From Agrypnia vestita (lineage: Eukaryota > Arthropoda > Insecta > Trichoptera > Phryganeidae): a stretch of DNA of 64,000 bases. Within the stretch, counting starts at the first letter, position 1; each line of letters begins with the position of its first letter. Made by a program: the position numbers and the translations under genes. The notes under the pieces were generated by a model that ran no database searches, had not been told where the DNA came from, and was given only the letters and a program-made list of their open reading frames with translations. Shown one piece after another: positions 12,811 through 24,444 of this stretch. The stretch is from the NCBI GenBank assembly GCA_016648135.1, contig JADDOH010002329.1, positions 310,001 through 374,000 of the forward strand, written 5' to 3'.

Positions 12811-13107
12811 CATTTTTTAAACAATATTTTTATATAAAAGTATGTATGTTGTAAGAACGCGGTTACTGGATTTGGTCCCCAGAGGGATGATTGATTAATT
12901 AAAGACAAATTATAGAAGTCTCACAGAGACGAAGCTAATTTGTAAATGAGAAAATCCATCACTTAATTTTTTCAAACATTTTTTAAACAATATTTTTATA
13001 TGAAAGTATGTTCTAAGAACGCAGTTACTGGATTTGGTCCCCCAGAGGGATGAAATATTAATTAAAGACAAATTATAGAAGTCTCACAGAGACGAAGCTA
13101 TTTTATA
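12811..13107 (+). repeat. Tandem duplication, about 164-base unit, two copies
   Basis: Each copy has TTTTTAAACAATATTTTTAT, GGTTACTGGATTTGGTCCCC (second copy CAGTTACTGG), AGAGGGATGA, then ATTAAAGACAAATTATAGAA, GTCTCACAGAGACGAAGCTA. About 93 percent alike by eye. The TCTCACAGAGACGAAGCT part recurs near 5019 and, diverged, reversed and rearranged, near 49785-49895: a dispersed lepidopteran repeat. Confidence 0.85.
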
Positions 13108-13460
13108 TATAAAGTGAAGTAGGTAAAATTTCTTAGTAGTAAGTCGCGCTTTAATACGAAAATACGTTTTTACTTAAACGTGCATTGTAAAAAATAAGTT
13201 TTCTTTACTAGGGGATTAAATTATGCAAGAATTATTACTTTAACTGCAATATATGTGTGTCTTATATATACGCGAGGTGGATATTTAATTCCACTGCGAC
13301 CCAATCCTCTCACCTAAAGAAGGGGTTTAGATCATATCTGTACAATTTTAATCTATGGTTCTTTATAATTAATAATTATATTCCCATGACAATGGCCATA
13401 AGGAGGATGTATACGAGTATGTTTGCCAACAGACCCTATATTCTTTGTGATAACTTATAG

Positions 13461-13600
13461 GGGTCTATTCTCGTTGGTTCGCGTTACCTTAACAATCGTG
13501 TCCTGACCGCATTTAAATAAAATTGTACACTTGCTCAATTTCGGCGTAATGTTTTGATATTTTTTACAGAATCTTTAAGCGTGCATAAATAAATAAGGAC
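13461..13600 (+). repeat. Dispersed repeat R, copy 1 (empty site)
   Basis: GGGTCTATTCTCGTTGGTTC..CGTTACCTTAACA.TCGTGTC.TGACCGC then AAAATTGTACACTT and GATATTTTTTACAGA. Matches the sequence on both sides of the 32157-33034 element, uninterrupted. Confidence 0.8.
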
Positions 13601-14892
13601 GTTCCGACTATTTTGTAAAATAACAATCTTATAATGTTTGAGAATAGGAATAAAAACCTTAGTTATGACTATAATTACTAGAAAATTGACTTAAAAACAA
13701 GATTTTAAACATATTTATTTATTTTTTATCAGCGCCCTAGTAGGCTTTACATATAAAGTTTCAGTATTTCATGCAAGCCTTACATTAAGATTTTAATTAC
13801 ATAAACAATATTTTTAAAAACATGTTATTTAAAAAATAAACAAAAATAAGCAATAAATAGTAAAAAAATGTCTTTAAAAATAAACAGTCATAACAATCAT
13901 AAAAAATCATTTTGTAATCTTTCCAGATTTATTAAGACAAATGTTAAGTTTAAAAAGAATATTTAATTATTCTGATCAAATGTCGTTATAATATACGGGT
14001 GAATCTTTCTTGACAGTTAAAAAATTTTGTATGAAAATATTCCGTCGGTTGATGTCATCAAAATATTCTGCGGTACAGAAGAATTTTTATAAAATTATTT
14101 TATAAACGGTTATAAAATTATTTTTAAAAAATGCATACATAATTTCGGCTGAACTGTTCGACCAATATTTTTGCCGAAAATTCATGGTTATTGAAATGTA
14201 CCGCTGAAAATCATAATTTCGTTTCAGCGTGGACATTTTAATTTAATTATTTGGAGCCGCATTTTTTACGGAGGTAAAGTTCATTAGAGTGCAAAGAAAA
14301 TGTTTTTTTCAGCCTGAGCGGGACTTTGGCGAGTCTGAGTGCGAGATGTGAATGCTGTGAAGAAGAAAATTATTGAACTTTTAAATCTAGTTGACTTAAA
14401 TAGTTTTCAAACCAGCCTTGAAAATATTGAACACTACAATACCACGATCATGCATAGCCACACCACCTCAAATAAAACACATTACGCATTATATATTTTA
14501 TTTGAAGGATATCAAAACAAAGGCAGTATCAAGAAAAATTTAATGCATCGAGAATTACTAATTTATAAAATGAACTGAATTCGAAATTTTATAGGGAATA
14601 TAGTTCGATCTCTTCCAAAATTATCTCTCCAAATCACTATTAAAAGCAGACAGCAATATCTCCGTAGTGTCAAAAGTTAAGGCAAATTTGATGATAGCAT
14701 AAAATCTATTAATCAGTATATTTTAAATACGTAATCCTCGATGTCTGTACTCAAAACATTTATTTTTTGGATATTGCTGATTACGTAGTATTTTTTAATC
14801 GTTTGATTTGCACACATCCCATCTTTTTTTTTACGCTTCAACAGGCCAGGAGGCCCAATTACAGAATCAAGAAAATCACATAGATTAAATTG

Positions 14893-14966
14893 TAACCTCA
14901 CCGGGAATCGAACCCGGAACCCTCGGTGTGGGAAGCCAGTGTCATGCCCACTGCGCTACGAGGGCT
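14893..14966 (-). repeat. tRNA-derived SINE head
   Basis: On the minus strand: AGCCCTCGTAGCGCAGTGGG (A-box TAGCGCAGTGGG), a middle GGCTTCCCACACCGAGGG, then GGTTCGATTCCCGG (B-box and T-arm, perfect 5-bp stem CCGGG/CCCGG). The acceptor ends do not pair (AGCCCTC with GAGGTTA has two mismatches and a wobble), and a non-tRNA body continues to about 14700, so this is a SINE rather than a working tRNA gene. Confidence 0.65.
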
Positions 14967-15179
14967 AGTAAAGTAATAAATTATTTTTGTTTTTTCGCAG
15001 AATTCTATCGCGTTTAATTTTATTTTCACATTTCATCATTACACACAATCCCACTTTATCGCTATTTACCCAACACAGCTCTAAAGAACGATAATATTGT
15101 GATGCAATTGAATCCAAAACAAATTGTATAATGACAAAGAAACGACCTAGATTTTGTTATCAGCGAGTAATTAAATTAA

Positions 15180-16840
15180 TCCGATTCGCGATGCTTCGCG
15201 GCAATCTACAATCGCCGCACCTGCCGCTAACTCACCGCCGCTAAGGGCGTATATTAAGAACTGTCCGTATCACATTCTGGCCCATTTTTCATATTACCCG
15301 GCTTATTTACTTCCGCGGGAGCGATGAGGTTTAAAGCGCGCTATGTCCATCTCCTAACCTCTGACCGTATTTTGATCGATCGATAAATTCACATCCAAAC
15401 GTTCATTACGGCCCGAGAAAAATGAATGCATTAGACGAGCCGTAATTCTTTCTGTTACGAACGAAAATGACTACAATTATCGAGAAAGGTTAAAAGTTTA
15501 ACTTTATTTTATAAATGAGATTTATCGTATTTTATTTCGTGTCCTAGAGTAATTTTATGTTTTAAATGAAGATACAGGTTTATTGTTGGCCGGGGTATTC
15601 ATAAATCAGCCGATACGGACAACGAAAGATTTCGTAATAAAATGCAATTATTATAATAACACGATATAAATACGTCGGCTCGATAAAGGCTGACAGTTAA
15701 ATGCTATCTCGATTCCCTTTGAACATGTTCCTCTTTGACTCCGCGGGTCGTGACGTTTTTTCCAATATTTTTCACAATTTGGAAATAACTCGGGCGTGAG
15801 TAAGAACACGCTTTAGCCGAAAATAACTCATCTTTATACTGAATACGCCCAGCCGATGTGATATTTTGCATTACTCATTTATTTGTCTTATGTGTTACTG
15901 ACTTCAAACACGAACAACGAAAAGCAATTCTATAAATTAACGCTGTCGAGTTCCTTATTTTTCATTTTTCACGTAAACTAGATTTATATTCTATCACATA
16001 ATGGATCGTAATGAAATATTCGTAAATAGAGCGTGCAGTATTTAATTAACTAATGGACTCTTCGTTATATTTTAATTTATTCGACTTTTCAATAAATAGC
16101 CCGGGTTTAACGGAAGGCATTACATTTTTAATCTTCCTTTTTCACGAAGAAGACATAATAAATCAATCGTTAATATTAAATCACCTTCGGCCCGGTGCTA
16201 GCGAGCGGTACAGCGCTCGTGTGTATATCCGCTATTCTTCGTTTCGCCAGTGTACGTCCGCGATGAATCATTTCGCGAGATCTTCGAAATACATTTTTAT
16301 GAAATTCCAGTTCGGAGCGACGCAGCCCTGGCGAACGTTTCACAATTAAAAAAAAAAGCGTAATTAAATTCCCTCTCTTCTGAAACCACTCCTCGGGAGT
16401 GTGCTATTTAATTCTTTGCGGCGAGTAGTGGAAGCTGACTATTCATGTGTTGGTAGCCGTCACCCTAGAGCGCGTCTAGTGGCGCTACAGGGGTTATTAG
16501 GCGCTCTCGTGCCATCTGCTGGGGTGAGTGGCGAGGGCGCTTCGGGGCCGGCGGCGCAGGGCGAACCGAAATATTACGTTTTTTCCGACCGAACTACAAA
16601 TCTCATTATCACCTTCCTTTCTTCCTCGCCGCGTCCTAAATAACGCCAATTTATATCCGCGTAAGAAATACGCGCGTCGATGTAGGACACTCGGGTCTCG
16701 AAGCTCCCGGGCGGGGTACTAGAGACCCCTAGAGCGGCACGAGAGGCCCGCGGCAATATCAGCCACTACAGTACACCCGAGGGTGGCGGTTCCTCCCGCA
16801 TGAAAGGGAATATTGCGCGCAATATTTGCTCTGTGTAGGG
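15180..16840. promoter_or_regulatory. GC-richer intronic block with possible insulator-like sites
   Basis: Unlike the flanks, this block is moderately GC-rich without a recognised transposon. TAGTGGCGC (16478-16486) and GCCATCTGCTGG (16511-16522; complement CCAGCAGATGGC) resemble the insect CTCF core AG(A/G)TGGCGC. Regulatory function is inferred only. Confidence 0.3.
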
Positions 16841-19163
16841 CGAACTAAAGCAAAATTAAACTGCGATTTATAATGATGAACTTCCGCGCTGATCTCAAAT
16901 TAAACGGGAATATTCCACAAATTTGATTCCTTATCATATAAGAATCCATCGCTCGCAAAATGTTACGAATTTTCTTAAGCAAAGTTTTCTAGTTTTCTCA
17001 ACAGTGATAATACACGTAAATGTATATAAAAATTACAACGCATCCTCATCGTGGGAAAAATATAAATTATTTTTAAATTCTAATATTCATACGTACATAT
17101 AATATTTACAAAGCAAACACGCCAGCAATCCATCATATTGAAACCAAATATTTGTAAATATAATGGTGTAGAACATGCCTTCAAAAGAATACATCAAAAA
17201 TTCGTCGTGAAATAACGAAGAAACGCTTTCGTACAATATACGTCAGACTATTATCGCTCCGAACAGATCGCATTTAAAATCCGAACAGCAGTGTAGATTT
17301 TTTCACGAAATTAAATATCAAACAGATTAGCGTAGCGTCAACAAACAGGATGATTTCCCCAAATTGCGAGAAATAGATTGTCCATCGCTGCCCACATTGG
17401 TTCGGCCGGCGGCGATATTTTATGAAAGAAGACTCGTAGGGATGTTTGGCGGCGGGCTGCGACCAGGACCGGTACCTACCTGCTGCTGGACAGCTGTCCC
17501 CATCCATCCCTCTTACATATCTACCACGGTTCGGTAATGAACCAATGGTAAACACAACAGTGCACGAATTTCCTAACGCGGGCAGCAAGTAAACATCCAG
17601 CAGTGAGTGGGTGTTCACTATCTTTCTGTATTCATGCACAAAAACGTTTCATTTCCAATATTAGATCAAACTACAAGTGATATAATGTTATTTTTTATTG
17701 CTGCTATACATTTTTGGCAAAATGCAAAATGGCATGTGCTTGGTGCTTAAATGACATATTTTTAAAATCATTAATAAGATAGCACATATTTACTTTTCGA
17801 TACGTAGTGAGATATAACATGGTGAGAGCTATATGCTCCCATGTCACGGTTATGTCGTCTTATAAATTCAAGACAGGATCTGGATTTCTTTGGTGTAAGT
17901 CTGTCCAGATTCAAACAATCTCTGATTAGTCTAGATCTTGTCTCCATCATGTTAGTACTTTTCATTTCTCCTTGCTTTTCTTTTAAATTGCTATAACTTT
18001 TATTCTCTTGTATTTTATTTTGTTCACGTTATGTAATATATTTTATTGGACTATGTCGGTTAATTTCAATAAATAAATAAAATATGTAGTTTAGAGAGAC
18101 ATCAATGATTTGACAAACGCTGTTGGGTCATTGCCGGTTACATTGTTCAATGTAACCTTACTTTATTTCATAGGGATATCCACAGGAGAAGAAATATCTG
18201 AACCACCTATTATTTAACCGACCTACAAATGGTAAAAAGTCTCTCTTTCCGAACATCCGAACTTATCCAACGTTAAAATCCTTTATTTTTCTATCAACCA
18301 TAGAATTTTTGCTCCTGGACTGCAGTGATGTGTATGAAACATTAAAATAATTGGTAAAGTTTGTGAAAATTAACTTCATCCAGCTGTGATTGTACCTGGC
18401 ATTGCTGAGGAACCCTCATCGCAGCCCTTCTCTGTCTGGGTATGCTCTGTCATGCTTGACATTGTTGAGGGATGGTACACTCGGTTTTTCCTTGCTACAT
18501 AAGCGTATAGTGCTGACTAATGATCGACAATAACACCCCATTTACTGGGTGACACGATTGGATGATTCTTGTATTGATGTCGGCTAAGGTACCGCCGAAA
18601 CCGTGATGACGTAAAAATGGATTCGATGTGATTTAATCACAAAAAGTACAGCTCAAACACACACAAAATAAAAGCCAACGTTAACAATAATCAATAATAT
18701 TTTCTGCACGGAATGAGCTTTCACAAAAGCTGTGAACATTTTCGTAACTACCTTCGCCGCCGCTCTCCAATTGCAAGCAGTTTAATCTCGCGTATTTATC
18801 AACATCGGTGAGTTACTTCTGCACGTGTTTTAATCGACTTTTAGTTTAATCTTACCATCACAAATCGATAAATTTATTTTGGTCGAATTCTTATATAATA
18901 ACTAGCTCTAACCTACCTGAATCGAGAGTACGGAGTGTAGTTTCAAAATTTAGTCATTTGTATTTAAAACATTTTAATTAGTATTTTATACAGATTATTA
19001 CTTACCGTTACATTTTTTAAATTTATCTTCGTAGTACAATAATAGATTCACAAACAATCAAAACCTTAAAAATAGCTCTATACTGGTGAATTCAAGCTGA
19101 GCCAAAGTATCATTAAAAAGGTATATTTTATATGCAATGTTTATATTTATGTAAGTTATTTGT

Positions 19164-19282
19164 AAGAATCATTAAACAAAAATAACGATAATAAATATTG
19201 ACTTATATAATAATAATATTATTATTATATTATTTAATATTTATTATTATTGTTTACCTAATGTTTGTTCAATGATCCTTAC
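19164..19282. repeat. MITE-like inverted repeat, 119 bases
   Basis: GTAAGAATCATTAAACAAAA, ATAACGATAATAAATATT is mirrored by AATATTTATTATTATTGTTT and TTTGTTCAATGATCCTTAC around an ATA/TTA-rich centre. The right arm has a few extra bases. Confidence 0.7.
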
Positions 19283-22199
19283 TAATAACTCGTTATTTTT
19301 GCCCTTTTTTATAAAAATGTGCAGGTACTAGTAATACATTATAACATTTACCCGATGCAAAAATAAGCATTGAGTATGTTTAATCATTTAGACTTTAAAA
19401 TATTTTACATATATAAGACTAATGTTCACTTTCATAATATCAGTCACGTAATAAATAGGCTTCCACCGTCGACTTATTACTTTGAGAGAACTGAACCTCT
19501 CTAAAATTGACATTAGCAATCTGCATATAGGCCAGATTTCCATTTTAGAGATGTAAGTTTTATAAATAATATATGTCTTTTACAAGAATCACACAAAGCG
19601 ATTGTCAGTTCTACGATAAGTCGGAAGTTACGAGGTATGGAAAAACGGAAGTTTTAGGGAGTGAATGCCCTCTGAGTTCTTATCGATCGAATTTATCTTT
19701 ACCATTTCAGTGTGCGTATATAATATATTTATATATGTAAATTGCGATAGACTGCCTCAGTAGATTTCTGATTTTCCGGGATGGATGGTGAGAAAAAGCA
19801 TTGAAAAATTATCTAACAATACAGAAAACTTCAAAAAAATCACAAAAGTTAAAAACTCGTTTACGATATATATACGTTTATGCACAGATAAAATGTCTCC
19901 TGTATGTTGCAGAATTGTCAACATACAAAACTTTTTTTGCCCGATTATTTTTTACTTCATTAAAAAGATAACAAAAAAGAAACTGTTAAAAATAATGTTT
20001 TAGATAGCGTGATCGATTTTTCAACATAAATCAACTCATATTTCTCTTCATCATCATTATTGAGTAAAATATAATATCTTCATTATTTATCACGAAGTAA
20101 TCAGTTACAATTTCGTCTGAATTAAGCCAATTACTTCTGAATGCACATCAAACCGTCAATTTGTCATGAATTCGGTAACTTTTCATGATTTTCTTCAAAC
20201 TCGAAAAATTCGTAATTTCCATTTTTTTATTTACATTTGTATATTTGCTCCGGCATTAAATCTCCGGTTTCTATAAATGTTCGAAACATAGAGGTGAATT
20301 CTCGTGTAGCATTACTGTTTAATTTATTTGTATTGCCAAAAGCTATTTGGCGGATACCATGCCTCTTTAAAAACGAAATAAAACGCGATAAAATCACCCT
20401 GCAACTTTAATTCTTCATAAAAATATTTTCTTTAGCTGCGAAAATTAAATAAAAATTTGGTACCCCTGACAGTTGACGATAAGCAACGTTGCCGTCATAA
20501 ATTACGAACTATTCTAAAGAAGCGACAGTGACAACTGGACGCAACTAATCCCCATAAAGCTCTTAAACAATCTAACATAAAGAGTTTTGAGAGATCACTT
20601 TTCGAACACGACGGAGAGCTGATGTTTTCGACTCTTAATACGTACGTTTACACGTTATGAAGACTGTGAAATCTTTCCGTTATAAAAAATATTTTTTCAA
20701 TGACTTTTGAAATTCACCCCGGTTAATCCGCATCCTGGATAATCTCGAGTAATCGAGAGTCTGCTGTATTTAACAGGTTTTTTAAATCACTGACGAAAAG
20801 TGACTGGAGAGCAGACGCCCGGTGAACCTGACCAAAAAAACATACAAGTCGACAGTGACGTCACAAGTGCCACCCCTAAGTGAATTTCGAAAAGCCATCT
20901 CAACTACTTTTCATCGTGCCTTTGATATTTTGATATAAATATATGATTAAAACTCATTGCAAAATAATAAAATATATTTCTACTTAAATGAATAAATAAA
21001 GCCTACAAATGTTTAAAGCAAACCACAAACAACCACTGGGTCTTGTTGAATTTGGTGTTAAGTTGTAGATTTATTGTTGAAATCATGTTGTCCTTTGAAA
21101 TTGTATTGTTTTGGAATATGGTCCATTTCAACGCAACGCAACACATTTTTTGTAGAATTACATTCGCACAATTTGAGAGATGGACACTTAACTATAGGTA
21201 CATATTCAATTCTTATACCTAGGTATTTTCTTAATTCTTATAGGTATTTTTTCTAAATGTAATTTTTATATTCCGCCCCAATTAGCCGTCCTTAAGCACC
21301 ACTTAACTTTCCCATGCAGAGGACGTCACTGGAAATCAAATACACACTACAGAATAGCTCTGAAAATTCTATTTTACGATTCTAAACGGTGGTGAAAACA
21401 TACATTTTTTAAATTTATTTGTGTAAAATGAAGAATCTTAAGGTTACACGAATCGCGCTTAACGCGCAGCAGGTAGATTGATGAATTAACTAAGTTCTAT
21501 CCATTTTATAACGCAGTTTCTAGAAGTTAATGTGGAAATTAAAAATGACTGCACCAGAGTAAATTCAAAATTTGTGCAGCAGAGAATCGGTGATGCACGT
21601 AAGACAAAGCCCACTCCTATAATAATACATTGATGCAATCCAAGAATAGTGAAGCGTTATAACCTCTGTTATTCACGCTGTTATTCTCTCTTCCTCGTGT
21701 ATTCCACCGTTAACTGCTCATAATATTTTTTTACAGCTGCGGTATTCAAAATGTCCGAACCTTAAACTCGTACTACTTCATTTATTATGGCTTGTGTTCG
21801 TTGGGTTCTCCGCAATTTCTGGTACTTAAATCACTCGCCCCATTCCCCTGCATTTTCTTAGTGCCTACTGCAATAACGAAATCTAAAGCACAAGGTTGCG
21901 CGGCTGATTCCCAAGAGAGGATGATAAAATATAACATAAATCATAATTAATACGTGGGTATTGTGAATCGCAAATGAATCATTCGCGATTCGAGTACATC
22001 TTCCTCTTTGTTCTTTCCGCTGGCGCTGTCGAGCAAATATTTATTGGATATTTGATTATCTTCATGTCCCTTTGAGATGCACGTCAAACCGGCCTCGCTC
22101 GTTCTATTATCTTATTCCATTACAGAGCCCAAGTGTTTTATTCACAAACGCAAGTACCGTTATTTATGTATAGTTTAAAGCTCACACATTGCTCACAGA

Positions 22200-22440
22200 T
22201 ATGAGCACCGAAATCGTTTCAACCGTGTGGTATGGTGACGTTGTATCGAATATTACCGTATTGTTGTATTGTCCGCGTATATCGGAGGACTGCAGGCAGC
22301 GTCTCGGTATACCGAATCGATTGGGTTATTCTTCCTAGACGATCGCGGTACATACTAACAATTACAAACGTGCGGTATTGTAGAAACAATATCGGCAGCT
22401 TCGGTTATCGCTACTTCGATAACTCGAAAATCGTGAAATA
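22200..22440. promoter_or_regulatory. Cluster of TATCG/CGATA motifs in bab intron
   Basis: At least five TATCG/CGATA pentamers (about 22245, 22279, 22390, 22405, 22416) plus ATCGAT (22317) within about 200 bases. CGATA is the core bound by BEAF-32-type boundary factors in Drosophila; whether moths use it this way is unknown. Confidence 0.2.
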
Positions 22441-23509
22441 ACGTTTAAAACTCATCTTGTTATGTTAAGTGCTAAAATATATATTTACAAAATAAGAGAG
22501 TAAAATTATCTTAGTACTGCAGAGGATAAAAATTTGCAGAGATGAACTTAGAAAGTGTATTGGGTCACAGGTCACAGCGTATGTTTAAGATATATTTATA
22601 GCGCAGTTAAATTATTTATTCTTGCATCAGTGAATTCCCTTTTTTCCAAACCGAGTCTCTTTAAGTAAAAAAGTATTTTTAAATAAAGCGCGATTTATTT
22701 ACAAAGACATTATACTTTTTAAGAGTATTAGTTGGACCTTTTCACAATTGTTTTAAAATTTACATGCTCTTAATATATTTTTAAACTAATCAAGTATATT
22801 GGAACCAGTCGTAGAACCGGGTGGTGTACCAAGAAATTAACGTTATTTTTTTCGTTTGTTTATGGTCTGAGGTTGTTACTTTACTTTAGTTTAATTAATT
22901 ACACATTATACTACTCGAGCCTCGAGAGTGACTGAACCTCTCATCGATAGGTGAGATATTGAATTAAATTCATTCAAATATACTAAAAGGTCCTGTCAGT
23001 ACATTTTAGTGTATTGAATGTATATAATTCAATATTAACTATAAACCAGAGCAACTGGTTTAATGTGGAAGGGTGATTGTAACGGGAATATTGAGTAAGG
23101 AAAATTGTTTTATTCCATTTTTTTTCTAGATCCATAATAAATAATAAAATAAGAGCTTCTAGTAAATAGTTCTAATTAATTATTTCAAAAACTGCTTTGA
23201 ATCTGTTTTGTAAACAGGTAAACATTGCTGCGTTTGTCACACAAGCTAATTTTTTTTTATAAATGATAAAACATTTACAATTACGTCGCCAACAAATTTT
23301 GTCACTGAAAATAACATTAAAAGCATTCCTTAAAAATTGCATATTTATCACAATTCAGCCGAATTTTGGACATCGTCGATGTTGTTTCTACATGAATCTA
23401 GTTTACTATTGAGATTACCGAGTATTGTGCCATTAATAAAACTGTCATATATTATTAATAAGATAAGTGGCCAACAGAAACGTGGCAAAGCTCCTAATTT
23501 ATAATTGAT

Positions 23510-23760
23510 TGGAACAGTCGAACCTGCATCCCTCCAGATTGTATATAACTTGGCTATGGGGCGTGTCAGACGATGAAAAAAGGGAAACCTTCACAATTCC
23601 ATTGTTCCCGCGTATCAATTTCGCTGCGGCGGTGGCCGGAACGTCAACATTCATGTTCCGAACATAAGCATCCAGGCATATGGAACCTACAGGCAGTACA
23701 GGATCATCTGCAACGAGAATCCTCCGTGTATTTGACAGCAGTGACACAGAAGCCCGCGGC
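23510..23760 (-). other. Unassigned GC-richer open frame
   Basis: Minus-strand frame with NTRRILVADDPVLPVGSICL, DAYVRNMNVDVPATAAAKLI and SSSDTPHSQVIYNLEGCRF, open from about 23771 to the TAA near 23499. Protein-like composition but I do not recognise it; the plus strand is also partly open. It lies 630 bases before bab exon a. It could be a transposon fragment or a conserved non-coding block. Confidence 0.2.
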
Positions 23761-24207
23761 CACAGATGACGACGATGTTATATCGCATACAAAAGGACAC
23801 CTCCCGTTGCGCATGATTTCATTACACACGGACTCTCTTCAAACTACTTTTATCGGAAAATCTATGCATTTCTTGTTACCATTTGAGTAATTTTTTTAAA
23901 CTCTATTTCACTTTATAATTCAAATAATTGAAATCAGAATAAAGTGTGGTGCTATATGCACATATGCAGGCCAAATATTATTTTGGAAAAATAATCTTAA
24001 AAATATCTTCTTGTAAACTAATAGTAAACTTGAAACTCAGATTTACAATACCAGATGAATACTAGATAAATCTACAACTGAACAAATAAGCTGAATAATT
24101 TATTTATTTCTCTCGACCTATCCTAGAGAATCTCTTATGTATGAGATTACAATACAATTAATTATTAACTTTGTATATGTATCCACTTGAGTTTATATAT
24201 CTTATCC

Positions 24208-24246
24208 AGCCAGTTTCGAAAACAATCGGTTTCTTCGTCATGGTGA
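24208..24246 (-). other. TGACGA-hairpin-GAAAC motif (isolated)
   Basis: On the minus strand: CATGACGA, A, GAAAC-CGATT-GTTTTC, GAAACTGGCTGG. The stem is five pairs with a bulge, followed directly by GAAAC. The first base of CTGANGA is changed to A. Confidence 0.35.
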
Positions 24247-24386
24247 TATTTTTATCAGCAGGGATTTTCACTGGATAAATTTAATAGTAATAATAAATTG
24301 AGAAAATAAAAAGTAATTGTATATATAATTTTTAATTAGCTATTTTTTATTAGTTAACTAATGGACATTTTCTGTTTCTGTTGCAG

Positions 24387-24444
24387 GCCAAGCTATTGGA
24401 AAATTCGCACGTGTGGCTGGGGGCTTCTACTTCTTCGATTGCCG
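24387..24444 (+). CDS. bab: bab coding exon a (AKLLENSHVWLGASTSSIA)
   Basis: The acceptor is a pyrimidine run ending ttgcag at 24386; the donor gtgagt starts at 24445. The exon starts in phase 0 and ends with one extra base (G) that completes Asp with the next exon. The peptide runs straight into the family-conserved ADSYQYQLQSMWQKCW block. It is only 58 bases, so open-frame searches miss it. The upstream exon it joins to was not found. Confidence 0.88.

Larger units (their letters stand above)
1..24386 (+). other. Probable large upstream bab intron(s)
   Basis: No exon matching a BTB domain or other recognisable coding sequence was found between the window edge and the acceptor at 24386. Because lepidopteran bab has its BTB exons upstream of the pipsqueak exons, this stretch is inferred to be intronic. 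Contents listed separately: a LINE tail (5544-5890), Harbinger remnant (about 11200-12405), tandem duplications, a SINE (about 14893-14966), MITE-like inverted repeats and several GC-richer islands. I cannot exclude a short unrecognised bab exon or a non-coding first exon. Confidence 0.6.

Noticed and set aside
14893..14966. Candidate tRNA gene on the minus strand
   Set aside because: A- and B-boxes and the T-stem look good, but the acceptor stem has two mismatches plus a wobble and a SINE-like body follows; treated as a SINE head.
16053..16756. Overlapping frames on both strands as possible bab exons
   Set aside because: None resembles BTB or other Bab sequence; composition explains them.
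17274..17639. 121-codon open frame on the minus strand
   Set aside because: No family recognised, both ends AT-rich, no matching splice sites; kept out of the gene list.
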